The notes under the pieces were generated by a model. That model was not told the DNA's origin and made no database searches. It saw only the letters and a list, made by a program, of their open reading frames with translations. Shown here piece after piece: positions 1-9,949 of a stretch of DNA of 64,000 nt (positions are counted from its first letter, which is position 1; the number at the start of each line of letters is the position of its first letter). The position numbers and the translations under genes were made by a program. This stretch comes from Phalacrocorax aristotelis. Taxonomy: Eukaryota > Chordata > Aves > Suliformes > Phalacrocoracidae. Location: the NCBI RefSeq assembly GCF_949628215.1, contig NW_027441285.1, positions 171,001-235,000 on the forward strand, given 5' to 3'.

Positions 1-814
1 ATTTGAGTTAGTATGCAGTTAAACTGCATTTTAAAAACATTACGACACTCACCAGGCATTGTTAATGCCTCTTACTGATTAAATAACAACAACATTAAAC
101 TGATGTGTTACTGAGGTCTGGGCATACCGTCATTGCCGAGACTTCCAAGTACAAAGGAGGAACAGAGCACTCGCTGGGAGCAGTTTACTTGAATGTCTTA
201 TTGCAATGATGGTAATTACAGGCCTCCTGACTGGGTTTCTAATCCCGAATATGAAATCATGACTCGACCTTCCCTTCCGCCACAGGCTCTTTTTGGTGCT
301 CAGTCTCCTTTTCCTTCCTTTTCCCTGCAGCTGCAGACAAACGGGATCCTCCCTGGGTGCTTGCTGTGCTCTGTAATAGCAGTTTAACTGGGCTGCTGAA
401 ATATGGGGCCGGACCAACTGGAGCCGTCAGGGTGGCAGCCAAGGGAGCTGGCAACCTGCGCAGCCCTCAGTGCTGCTGTGGTAAAGCGCTGTCCCCTGCC
501 CCCGGGTCCCATCTCACCATTAGAGCCCCCCTGCCCCCATGCAACCCCCACTGAAAACTGGCCCGACCACGGGCCTGCCGCTGCTCCTGGTACCTGTGGG
601 GGAGGGCCTGGCTGCAGAGAAACACCATGGTGGGGGACAGAGTGCCACCAGGTCTGAAAAACTGACAGCTGCAGGGCCAGCCAGCACTGCCAGGGCTATG
701 CCAAGCTCCCTGCCACTGGAGCGGTTTCTCAGCAATGGCCGCCCTGCCCGGCACTAGGAGCTGCCGTCAGTGCTCAGGCCAGCAGCTCACGATGCTCCAG
801 GGCCACCCGGGAGA
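1..814. other. Unassigned non-repetitive leader
   Basis: No gene is recognised here. All open frames are under 100 codons, overlap on both strands and show no family motif. Composition becomes GC-rich from about 400 onward, approaching the minisatellite. The stretch from about 540 to 760 is CAG/CTG-rich and resembles unique flanking DNA. I see no promoter, RNA gene or transposon end. Confidence 0.4.
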
Positions 815-2136
815 GCCCGTCAGTCCTCCGAAAGTCGCCCATTATGGGCACGCGGTCCTCCAGCTCACCGGACGTGCCCGTCAGTCCTCCGGAAGTCGCC
901 CTCTATGGGCGCGCGGTCCTCCAGCTCGCCGGAAGTGCCCGTCAGTCCTCCGGAAGTCACCCTCTATGGGCGCGCGGTCCTCCAGCTCACCGGAAGTGCC
1001 CGTCAGTCCTCCGGAAGTCACCCTCTATGGGCACGCGGTCCTCCAGCTCGCCGGAAGTGCCCGTCAGTCCTCCGGAAGTCGCCCTCTATGGGCGCGCGGT
1101 CCTCCAGCTCACCGGAAGTGCCCGTCAGTCCTCCGGAAGTCACCCTCTATGGGTCCGCGGTCCTCCAGCTCACCGGAAGTGCCCGTCAGTCCTCCGGAAG
1201 TCGCCCTCTATGGGTCCGCGGTCCTCCAGCTCGCCGGAAGTGCCCGTCAGTCCTCCGGAAGTCACCCTCTATGGGCACGCGGTCCTCCAGCTCACCGGAA
1301 GTGCCCGTCAGTCCTCCGGAAGTCACCCTCTATGGGCACGCGGTCCTCCAGCTCGCCGGAAGTGCCCGTCAGTCCTCCGGAAGTCGCCCTCTATGGGCGC
1401 GCGGTCCTCCAGCTCGCCGGAAGTGCCCGTCAGTCCTCCGGAAGTCACCCTCTATGGGCACGCGGTCCTCCAGCTCGCCGGAAGTGCCCGTCAGTCCTCC
1501 GGAAGTCGCCCTCTATGGGCGCGCGGTCCTCCAGCTCACCGGAAGTGCCCGTCAGTCCTCCGGAAGTCGCCCTCTATGGGTCCGCGGTCCTCCAGCTCGC
1601 CGGAAGTGCCCGTCAGTCCTCCGGAAGTCGCCCTCTATGGGCGCGCGGTCCTCCAGCTCACCGGAAGTGCCCGTCAGTCCTCCGGAAGTCACCCTCTATG
1701 GGTCCGCGGTCCTCCAGCTCACCGGAAGTGCCCGTCAGTCCTCCGGAAGTCGCCCTCTATGGGTCCGCGGTCCTCCAGCTTGCCGGAAGTGCCCGTCAGT
1801 CCTCCGGAAGTCACCCTCTATGGGCACGCGGTCCTCCAGCTCGCCGGAAGTGCCCGTCAGTCCTCCGGAAGTCACCCTCTATGGGTCCGCGGTCCTCCAG
1901 CTCGCCGGAAGTGCCCGTCAGTCCTCCGGAAGTCGCCCTCTATGGGCGCGCGGTCCTCCAGCTCGCCGGAAGTGCCCGTCAGTCCTCCGGAAGTCACCCT
2001 CTATGGGCACGCGGTCCTCCAGCTCACCGGAAGTGCCCGTCAGTCCTCCGGAAGTTGCCCTCTATGGGCGCGCGGTCCTCCAGCTCACCGGAAGTGCCCG
2101 TCAGTCCTCCGGAAGTCGCCCTCTATGGACTGTAAG
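815..2136 (+). repeat. 61-bp GC-rich minisatellite, about 21-22 copies
   Basis: A unit of 61 bp repeats head to tail with very high identity; the pattern shifts by one column on each 60-base line. Variation is confined to a few positions: TCGCC or TCACC before CTCTATGGG; CGCGCG, CACGCG or TCCGCG before GTCCTCC; and CGCC or CACC before GGAAGTG. The first copy (near 815-845) and the last (near 2,120) are degenerate, which marks the ends. Because 61 is 1 modulo 3 and the unit lacks in-frame stops, all three plus frames stay open for 460-489 codons with a cycling peptide. That openness comes from the repeat and is not evidence of a gene. Confidence 0.95.
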
Positions 2137-2149
2137 TCCTTCAGCTTCC

Positions 2150-3680
2150 TAGCGGCAGGCCCTGTGCCCTTACGAGGACCCGAGGAGGGCAGTGCCATGC
2201 CCCACTGTGTCCCTGCCCCTTTAGTGACAGGCTCTGCCCCCTGCAATGGGCTGGGGGGATGGTGCTGGCTCCCGCTGCCCCACCACTTAGTGACAGGCCC
2301 TGCTCTGTGGTGACTGTCTGTAGGGGTTGGGCTGGCTACATCTGACTCCACCCCTCCTTATTGACTGGCCCCACCCCCTGGCTACAACCCAGGGGGGCAG
2401 TGCTGGGCTCACCCTGCCGCCCTCCTTAATGACAGGCCATGCCCCATGCTGATGGCAGTGCTGGGGCCTCATGGCCACACCCCCTTAGCAGCAAGACCCG
2501 CCCCCTGGCAACAGGGCAGGGGGCAGTGCTGAGCTCCCCAGGGCCCCCCCTTAGTGACAGACTCCATCCCTTGCCACAGGCCAGGGGGACATTGCTGGTA
2601 TCCCTCTTGCCTCCCCCCCTTTAGCGACAGGCTCCACCCCTGGCAATCACACAGGGAGAGCAGTGCCTGGTCCCCCTTCTCCCACACTTTGCAACAGGCT
2701 CCGCCCCTTAGCTACATCCTGGGGTAGTGACAGTTCCCACTGGCCCCACTCCCCTTAGGAACAGGCCCCTCCCCTGCCAATGGGCTGGGTTGGTGGGGCC
2801 TAGCCCCACTACCCCCCCCCTTTAGCGACAGGCCCTGCCCCCTAGCAATGGCCTGGCTGGCCATTGCCTTCTCCGCTTGGCCCACCACCTTAGTGGTAGG
2901 CCCCACCCCTTGGCAATGACCCAGGTGAGCAGTGCTGGTCCCACCCCTCTTTAGTAACAGGCCCCACCCACTGGTGACAGCACCAGGTGGACCGTGCCGG
3001 GCCCACTGCCCCCCCTTTAGCAGCATGCCCTGCACCCTGGCGATGACCTAACCTAACTCTAACCCTAACACTACCCCAGCAGTGCTGGAGTCCCATGCCC
3101 ACAACCTCTTAGCAACAGGCCCCGCCCCCTGGTGATGGCCCCGGAGAGTGGTGCCGTGCCACACTGGCCTTAGGGACAGATGCTGCCTTCTAGTGGTATC
3201 CTAGGGGGGGTCAGTGCCAGGCCCCCATGACCATGCTCCTCTTAGAGACAGGCCCCACCTCCTGGCAACAGCCCTGGGTGGGCAATGCTGGTTCCCCCCA
3301 CATTAGTGACAGGCTCCACCCTCTGGCAACATGCCAGGGGGGCAATGCTGGCTCCATCTGACCTCACCCCCCTTAGTGACAGGTACTGCTGCCAGTGACA
3401 ACCATGGAGGGCAGTGCCATGCCAGACTGGCCCCCTCCTTAGCAACAAGTTCCACCCCATGGCAACAATCCTGGTGGCCAGTGCCAGCGCTCCCCCCCCC
3501 CGCCAGCAACAGGCCCCACACCCAGAAATGGCTGGCTGACACTGCACCCTCCCCCCTCCCTTAGCAATAAGCCCTGCCCCCTGGCAACAGTCCTGCAGGG
3601 TGGTGCTGGGCTCCCCTCACTGCCCCCCACAGCCCCTTAGTGACAGAACCCACCCCTTGGTGACGATCCAAGCATTTTTA
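2150..3680 (+). repeat. Degenerate ~67-bp minisatellite, about 22 copies
   Basis: A motif of the form CCCCTTAGTGACAGGC-CCGCCCCCTGGCAA, then a G-rich half with GGGGGGCAGTGCTGG, recurs roughly every 58-75 bases. The ACAGGC anchor is seen near 2231, 2292, 2431, 2624, 2759, 2825, 2955, 3114, 3247, 3306, 3378, 3509 and 3641. The copies differ a lot from each other, unlike the adjoining 61-bp array, so this array is older. A single isolated copy of the motif lies at about 7,505-7,570, in front of the second promoter module, showing that the two loci were duplicated together. Confidence 0.85.
3047..3071. repeat. Short telomere-like stretch
   Basis: Four imperfect CCTAA/CCCTAA units in a row (CCTAA, CCTAA, CTCTAA, CCCTAA) lie inside the degenerate minisatellite. 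They could be a tiny interstitial telomeric sequence or chance within a C-rich repeat; no other telomeric units are seen nearby. Confidence 0.3.
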
Positions 3681-3810
3681 TGGCTTTATTTTTTTCTCCT
3701 TCCCCCACCCCTCCCTTTCTTCCACACTGTGAACTTCAAACAGGTGATAAAACTCCCTGCTGCTATTCCAGCTGCCCTTTTCCTCTCTGAGGGTTCACCC
3801 CACCCTTTTC

Positions 3811-3969
3811 CCAGGTGATTGTGGGAAGGGCAGTGGGCGGGGTGAGGGTATATGAGCCACAGCCTCTATTCAAGGAGCTTAATTTGCTCTAGGGTTTCTC
3901 TGGTGTTGGTGCTCTTGGGTTCCTTCAGGTGATCAGCTCTTTGGTTAGATGTGTGGGTTTGAGGTAAGG
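3811..3969 (+). promoter_or_regulatory. Promoter and first-exon module P1
   Basis: A G-rich stretch (GGGAAGGGCAGTGGGCGGGG) leads into GGTATATGAGCCACAGCC, with a TATA-like box at 3849-3854. The expected start would be about 25-30 bases downstream, near 3,880. A splice donor GAG|GTAAGG follows at 3964, so a first exon of roughly 85 bp is implied. The same arrangement occurs at 7.7, 25.1 and 43.6 kb, and the 20-nt core at the TATA box is identical in all four. Inference: an RNA polymerase II core promoter of a repeated transcription unit. No transcript data were available. Confidence 0.55.
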
Positions 3970-5590
3970 ATTTCAGAGCTTGGTAATGTTTTGCAGCATT
4001 TATACTGGAAACTTCACTTGTGTCCTAATTTTTTTTTCCTCATATGATGTTGTTTTGGGTGTTTAGGAGTGGTAAGATAGTTTAATAGCAATGTACTTTG
4101 GTTTATGGTGTGGTTTTTTTCCCCCCCCATTGGAAGTGTGTTTTATTTTGCTGGAATTCCTGACTTTACTGAAGAAAGACTCTTAGTTTTTTTTATTAGT
4201 TTTGCTGTTTACTGTTTAACTTGATATTATCTCTTAGTAGGCCTGCTAGTGAGATGCTATAATAAGGGTTGGGGTGAGTATGTTGTATGCATCTAGATAT
4301 GGAGTTTTAGCATTTCTCAGGAAAGCAGCAGGGACATATGGCATAGTGTCCTTCATGATATGGAGCAGTTTATTAATTTTCTTTATTACCCAGAGTATGT
4401 TGTTGTCCCTAGAATCTTTGCAGCTGTGGCAGGCTCCTCTTTTGCATTAATAGTAGGAGTCTGAGGAGTGGCTAGGGGAAGATCCTACCATTGAGTCATG
4501 AGGTTCAGACAGGACTCCCTTGCTTTCTAAACTCCTTCTCTGAGAGGAGTCTAGGTGTGGCTAAGTTCAGTCTCAGACCTGATCAATGGTTTATTTTCTA
4601 AGGGTTGTAAAAGTAACCACTGATCAGAGTATTTGTTGTTAGTAACTAATTTGGCAGATGCCCAATTTAACATTATAAGGCAGGTTGTGTTCAATGAGGA
4701 CTATCGTTGCTAGATTAACAAATAGCACAATTTATTAAAGCAACAGATACACAGGTTCTTTGGATTACTGGTGATAAATTTGCTGGGTACAAGGCACACA
4801 AATACCAAAGATATGAGTAACACTGCTAGGTTACAAGTATGAAGTGACTCTATGCGTTGGAGATTTACAGGGTGACTCCAATGCCCTAGAGATTTATGCA
4901 AAACAAATATGAAGTGACTCTAATGCATTAGAGATTTAAAGTGAATCTATACAGAGGTTTCTAATCTTAACCAAAGGTGCCCCGGTGTGGGGGGAGGGAG
5001 GCTCAGCCTGTTGACTGGCCCCGGAAGTCAGAGTGACACCCTCTTTCTCTTCATACATTTTATACTGTTTTTTATCTTTCAGGTGGAGCTTGAGTGACTC
5101 TAGTCATACCTACCTTTATTATGATTGGTGTAGAATTTCCTTGCTTTACTTCTAAAAATGTAGACTAGAAGAAGTTCAAAATGCTTACCCAGTGAGGGGT
5201 GGTTGCACCTTAGAGGTGGGCAACTTTTGGGATGGAGGTGTGTTTTGTTATCATAATGAAATTATAATGAGCAAAGGTCACCAAAACGGCAGCATTTTGT
5301 CAAAAGTATGATGGACTGTTGGCCCAGGGTGGCAAACATGCAGCGTACCAGCTCTATGGTACCTTGAGTTCCCATTTATCACAGAGCCTAGCTGTGATGC
5401 CTCCACACCGCTCCACCCTCCAGACAACTCCTCTTAGAGTCAGTATGCCAAGTTCTCCTGGCATTGCTGACATCTATGGTTACTAGGGAACTTCCATGGA
5501 ATGGATTCCTCACATAGCTGCACTTCACCTTGAAAGCTGCTTCAATGCTATACCTTTTACAAAAACATAAGTTTAATTTCTAAGTCACCT
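3970..5590. other. Non-coding spacer; ancestral-type copy of the ERV insertion site
   Basis: No gene is seen. The part from about 4,020 to 4,480 is paralogous to the sequence flanking the endogenous retrovirus (12,180-12,392 plus 18,127-18,286) and to 18,850-18,930. At 4,201-4,250 it carries the uninterrupted version of the site into which the retrovirus inserted, and near 4,380 the uninterrupted version of the site of the 18.29-18.85 kb insertion. From 4,480 to 5,590 it is moderately AT-rich with a short imperfect duplication near 4,840-4,940 (GAAGTGACTCTA...GAGATTTA). I assign nothing else. Confidence 0.5.
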
Positions 5591-6649
5591 CCAGCAATTA
5601 TTCCACAGAGCATAGGAAGAAAATGGAAAAACTAAGGGATACCCAACAGACAAGAAAGATTTAAAAAATAGGGGTTGGAACTGGATAACAGCAGATGTAG
5701 AAAAAATTTTAAATCACCAAGATTAAGGAAATAAAGGAAAAAATTAAAAAGCAGGAACAGCCAACTAAAAGACATAGAAACAAATTTTAAGAAGTAACAG
5801 GGTATGCACAGACTAGAATGAAATAAAAAATAAAAACAATGAACTGGATAAAAGTAGATATAGGAAAAAATGTAAAAGCAACCTGATAGGACAGACAAGT
5901 AATAAGAAAAAATAGGGTTAGACACCTTGATAATAGTAGACATCGAGAGAAAATTTTTAAAGCGAATGGGTACAGGACAGACTAGACTGAATTAAAACAT
6001 AGAGGCGGCAAACTGGATAAAAGTTGACTAGGAAAGAAAATTTAAAAGCTACAGGATACAGGACAGACAGGAAACAACTAGAAAATAGGGAAATTAAAAC
6101 AGAAATAGAAACATCTCTAAAAGTAGATATAGAACAAAAATTTTGAAAATAGCATGACACAGGAAAACATTGAAAAACAGACAGAAAATGAGGTAAAAGT
6201 ACTCATAGGAAAAAAAACCAGCATAAAAATGAAAAGAATTGAGAGTAAAAAATTGAAAAATAGCGACTGTTACCTATAAAAGATACAAAAAGAACTTAAA
6301 AAGCAATGCAGTTCATGACAGGCAGGAAAGAATTAACAAAGAGAAACAGGAACTGGGTAAAAGTAGACAGAGCATTATAAAAGAGACAGGATTAAGGAAA
6401 TCAATGGGAAGAAAATAGGGACACTGAATTAAAATGGAGACATGCTAACGAAATTTAAAAACCAACAGGGTGCATGACAGACAAGAAAGAATTAAAAGTA
6501 GGGATGGAGGCTTGATAAAAGTAGATGTAGAAAACTTAAAAAGCCCTGGCACTAAGGCAAGAGAAGAAAACAATGGAAACTGAGAGTGAAGGGGAAAAAA
6601 GTGGGCATAGGAGAGAACCATTTAAAAAGTGAGGGGGATGGTGGAAATA

Positions 6650-6899
6650 TGTTGCTGTACGCTTCTATGGGAGAACTTATCTTGGGCCGCATATCTCCGG
6701 GACACAGGGCTCTACCCACCCTGGGGACAGTGATGCACAGACATCAATATGATGGATACAAAATGTCCATTTATTTAGCTGCATCACACGCTTACATAGC
6801 TCTTGCGCTTCCTGTTCCTGCCGCTCCTATGGGGAGGAGTCTATCTTTCCGTCACATCCCATGATCTTCCGGTCGCCGATCCCTGTCTATTCCCCTACA
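6650..6899 (-). mobile_element. Solo LTR of an avian ERVK/alpharetrovirus-like element
   Basis: A 250-bp block with TGT...ACA ends is flanked by a perfect 6-bp direct repeat GAAATA (6644-6649 and 6900-6905), as left by retroviral integration. It sits inside A-rich satellite and differs sharply in composition. Read on the minus strand it starts TGTAGGGGAATAG and contains AAATAAATGGACATTTTGTATCC, a polyadenylation-signal region laid out like the R region of avian alpharetroviral LTRs. A 6-bp target duplication fits ERVK/alpharetroviruses. No internal retroviral sequence adjoins it, so it is a solo LTR formed by LTR-LTR recombination. Confidence 0.7.
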
Positions 6900-7249
6900 G
6901 AAATAAAGAGGAAAAATCAAAAATAGGGAAGGCAAACCAGAAGAGGTGGAGAAAGAAAATGTAAAAAGTGATGATGCTAAAGGGAAGACAAATACTTCAT
7001 CTGCAAGTAGAAAGCTTTAAAAGCCGAGAGCTTAAGAGAGTAAAGAACCAAGAAATAGTAACAGTGATTTAAAACAGAGACGTAGGCAGGAGATTTAACA
7101 AGTGATGGCACTAAAGGAAAGAGAGGATATAATTAAAAATAAAGACAGTGAATGGGGAAAAAGGTACGCAGAAAGAAGATTTAAAAAGCAACAGGGATTA
7201 GGGGAATAAAGGAAAACTATTAAAAGATAGGGACCATGAATTAAAATGG

Positions 7250-7410
7250 TGATTTTTATAAAATATGTAATTATATATTAACATTTATATATTAAAAGCA
7301 ATCAATATAATAATAAAATAATATATATAATATATTTTATATAAATTAAAATATAATAAGCACAATAATAAATAAAACCTTAGTAAATATATAAAAATAT
7401 AGAAATTTAT
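7250..7410. repeat. AT-rich low-complexity tract
   Basis: About 160 bases made almost only of A and T with ATATAT and TAATAA runs. A related tract lies at about 11,150-11,300 in the second A-rich array. Confidence 0.7.
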
Positions 7411-7504
7411 TAAATTACACTTTAAAAAGTGCTAGCACTAAGGGAAGACCTGGAAAATAATAAATAAATGCAGTGAAGGGGATACAAGTAGACAGAGCTT
7501 TTTA

Positions 7505-7876
7505 AAAAGCAATGCTGGGCCCTCTGGACCCCTCTTACTGACAGGCCTGGCCCCTAGCAATGACATTCTTTCCCCCTACTTTCTTCTATGCTGTGAACTT
7601 AAGGCAGGTGATAAAATATCCTGTTGCTCTTCCAGCTGACTTTATACTTTCTAATGGTCATCTCTCCTCTTTCCCAGGTGACTGTGGGAAGGGTGGTGGG
7701 TGGGTCTGGGGTATATGAGCCACAGCCTCTAATCAGGGAGCTTTTTTGTTCCTGGGTTTCTCTGGTGTTGGTACTTTCTTGTTCCTTTCAGTGGTTGTGG
7801 CTTTTGAGCTGTCTCAGCTCTTTGGGTAGGTGTGTTTTAATATTTAGGGAAGTGAAGGTGTGTGTTTGTGGTAAGG
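7505..7876 (+). promoter_or_regulatory. Promoter and first-exon module P2
   Basis: The block starts with one leftover copy of the ~67-bp minisatellite motif. It continues with the same sequence that precedes P1 (TTCTATGCTGTGAACTTAAGGCAGGTGATAAAA appears in both, with differences). The TATA-like box is at 7712-7717 inside the 20-nt core shared by all four modules, preceded by a G-rich stretch. The first-exon donor is GTG|GTAAGG at 7871. Sequence similar to the P1 first intron continues to about 8,060. Confidence 0.55.
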
Positions 7877-8139
7877 ATTTTAGAGCTTGGTAATGTTTGG
7901 CAGTATCTATGCTAGAAAGTTCCCTTGTGTCCTACTTGTTTTTTTCTTGTACGATTTTGTATTGGTTGGTAAGAAGGTTTAATAGTATGGTGTTCGGTTT
8001 GTTTTTTCTTTGTAAGTGCATCTTATTTTGCTGGAATTTCAGACTTCACAGAACACAGGGAAGACCTTGGAAGAGTAACAGCAGACACAGGGGCTTCAGG
8101 ACTGCAAGTACAGGGCAGGAGCTATGAGGAAGGGGTGGG

Positions 8140-9360
8140 ATTTCTGCCGTGATAGGTCAGGAGAAGAGTAAGGGGGTTCTAAAGTTTTAGGACTGGGGGA
8201 TGGTTGCAAAAGGGAGGCGGATTAATTGGCCCTTCTTAGATGGGTGTTGCCATTGGATTTGGGTGTTGATGAGGTCTGTTCTGTTTTGGTGTCTCAGCAG
8301 CCGATGTGAGGTCATGACAAAGTCACGAGAGACATAACATAAACTGTTTGGGCCTCCTCATAGCAACCCATGGGGCTGAATGTCAGACAAGTCTCATCTC
8401 AGGATGCATGAAGTACATTAAGGTACACTGAAAAGTATGCTCTGGAGCTCTGAGGTCTCTGCTCCTTCTGCGCCTTCTGTGTACTTCAGTCCCTGACTTA
8501 ATTTTTGCATCTGTCCTTTCACAGTCCATCTGTATGCCACAGCCATGATTACTCAGGGGCACTGACTAGTCACTGGTTTCTAGCGCAGGCTGGTGTTGCT
8601 GTCTTCCCTGGAACTTCTTGGAGAAAAGGATGTGTGTTCTTTGTGATCATAACAATCTCTAGCTGGGGATCTGTCTTTCCTTGCAGTCCCAGGCATGGAA
8701 GCTTTTTCTGTGATTACCTTTTTGCCTTTTTCCTTAAGTCGCCAATGAGGTTTGCTCCAGTAGCAGTGATAGCGGTGATGTTCTCTTGTTCTCGTTTATG
8801 TATCGTGTGCTTAGCACCAGTTTCTGCAGCCATAAAGTGTCCATTTTATCTGTGAGTCACTGTGACATGATGCTTTGGTTTTTCATGGGCTAATTGCTGC
8901 TGCTGTAATTCCCTAAGGGGCTTTGTAGGGAATTGGGATCAAGGGTCTGGAGCTTCTTTTGTGCTAGAACTCTTGTTCTCGTGGCTTCATCTGTCAGCAG
9001 TCTCCATTGTGCCACACGGCAATTTCCTGTCTCTGAGCTTTCTACCTTCTGATACTTTCTGGGTTTTGGTTAGAATTTTTTTGGCAGGATTTCTTTTGTT
9101 TATTCCTGCAGGTAAAGTCAGGTCGTCTTTTGACATACAGGTCCCTATGGCTCTGATATTTCCCCCCACTCCCACCCCCCAATATCTCTACCAGCGTTCT
9201 CCATGACAGGAGGGGCAGAGAGGGGAGCAGAGTGCTAGGGCATCAGACTTCCTCCTGCCTTTGCAGGGTTGACCCCAAGGCAGTGTGGTACGTGGGTCGA
9301 TGGCGTGAGTATATATTTCATGGGTGAACTAATCCCTTTCAGAGGGTAAGGATTTTATTC
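8140..9360. repeat. 1.1-1.2 kb block duplicated at 18,975-20,100
   Basis: From GGTCAGGAGAAGAGTAAG near 8,156 to about 9,360 the sequence matches 18,990-20,100 in the same orientation, with many substitutions and small indels. Shared landmarks include TTCTAAAGTTTTAGGAC, CTCAGATGGGTGTTGCCAT (second copy), GAGGTCATGACAAAGTCA and GGCAGGATTTC. Both copies hold only short, non-matching open frames, so neither looks like a gene. Confidence 0.75.
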
Positions 9361-9746
9361 TGTTTAGTGTAAATGTTGTTTTGTTTGGTGTATTTGCTAA
9401 AGACTTGAGTTTTGTGTGGGAGGAAACCAGCTATCTGAATGGTTTTGGGATAAGGTGTTGTATGTGTGTATGTATGTCCTAACTTACCAGATGTTGAGAA
9501 CTAGTTGTATCTGATTTTCCTAGTGACTCACAAAGTGTTTTGGGGCACCCTGATGGTAGGTGCTGTAGCTAAATGGCAAATCAGGGTCATAGCAGAATTG
9601 TCTGTTTATGGGGATGGGCTTGGCCTTCCCCTGCACAAACTTCATTATGTAGCAATTGGGATGACAGCTTTCTTTTGACCTCTTAACAAATGAGAGGATA
9701 ATGGAGCGTGTTATAAGAGTATAATGATTTCCTCTTCCTTTTGCAG
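9361..9746. other. Unassigned spacer upstream of an exon-like segment
   Basis: Single-copy within the window. No open frame longer than 85 codons and no known element. It ends in the polypyrimidine tract CCTCTTCCTTTTGCAG that introduces the next segment. Confidence 0.4.
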
Positions 9747-9836
9747 TATGGGCACCCAAGGGGGAGCCTGCATTCAAGGAACAGTGAGAGGATATCTGTG
9801 TTAACTGTCAACAGAGGAAGGAAGCTTCTTTTCAAG
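9747..9836 (+). other. Exon-like segment with strong splice signals
   Basis: Ninety bases bounded on the left by a pyrimidine-rich acceptor (CCTCTTCCTTTTGCAG ending at 9746) and on the right by the donor AAG|GTAAGG at 9837. Both fit vertebrate consensus well. Open frames cross it, but no protein family is recognisable. It lies downstream of P2 on the same strand and could be a second exon of that unit. This is inference from splice signals only. Confidence 0.35.
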
Positions 9837-9949
9837 GTAAGGACATAAAGTAGAGTTGTCATTTCTTGTGTTTTCTTTTAATCACAGGGGCATGGAGGGG
9901 CTGGGACATGGATAAATTGGAGATTTCATGGAATTTCCTACAGGGATAG

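Larger units (their letters stand above)
5600..7500 (-). repeat. A-rich ~90-bp degenerate satellite (minus orientation)
   Basis: Loose repeats of a unit containing GGACAGACAAGAAAGAATTAAAAA, TAGGGA, AACTGGATAAAAGTAGATATAGAAAAA and TTTAAAAGCAACAGG recur roughly every 80-110 bases. The reverse complement of the same unit forms the T-rich arrays at 20.1-21.3, 36.6-37.0 and 40.1-41.6 kb. Divergence between units is high. Hydrophobic open frames on the minus strand here only reflect T-rich codons. A solo LTR interrupts the array at 6,650-6,899, and 7,250-7,400 degenerates into plain AT-rich DNA. Confidence 0.75.

Noticed and set aside
735-2313. Three plus-strand frames of 460-489 codons
   Set aside because: They are the 61-bp minisatellite read in its three phases; the same peptide pieces cycle through each frame.
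815-3680. CRISPR-like array
   Set aside because: The repeats abut without unique spacers, the unit is 61 or ~67 bp, and the host is an animal.
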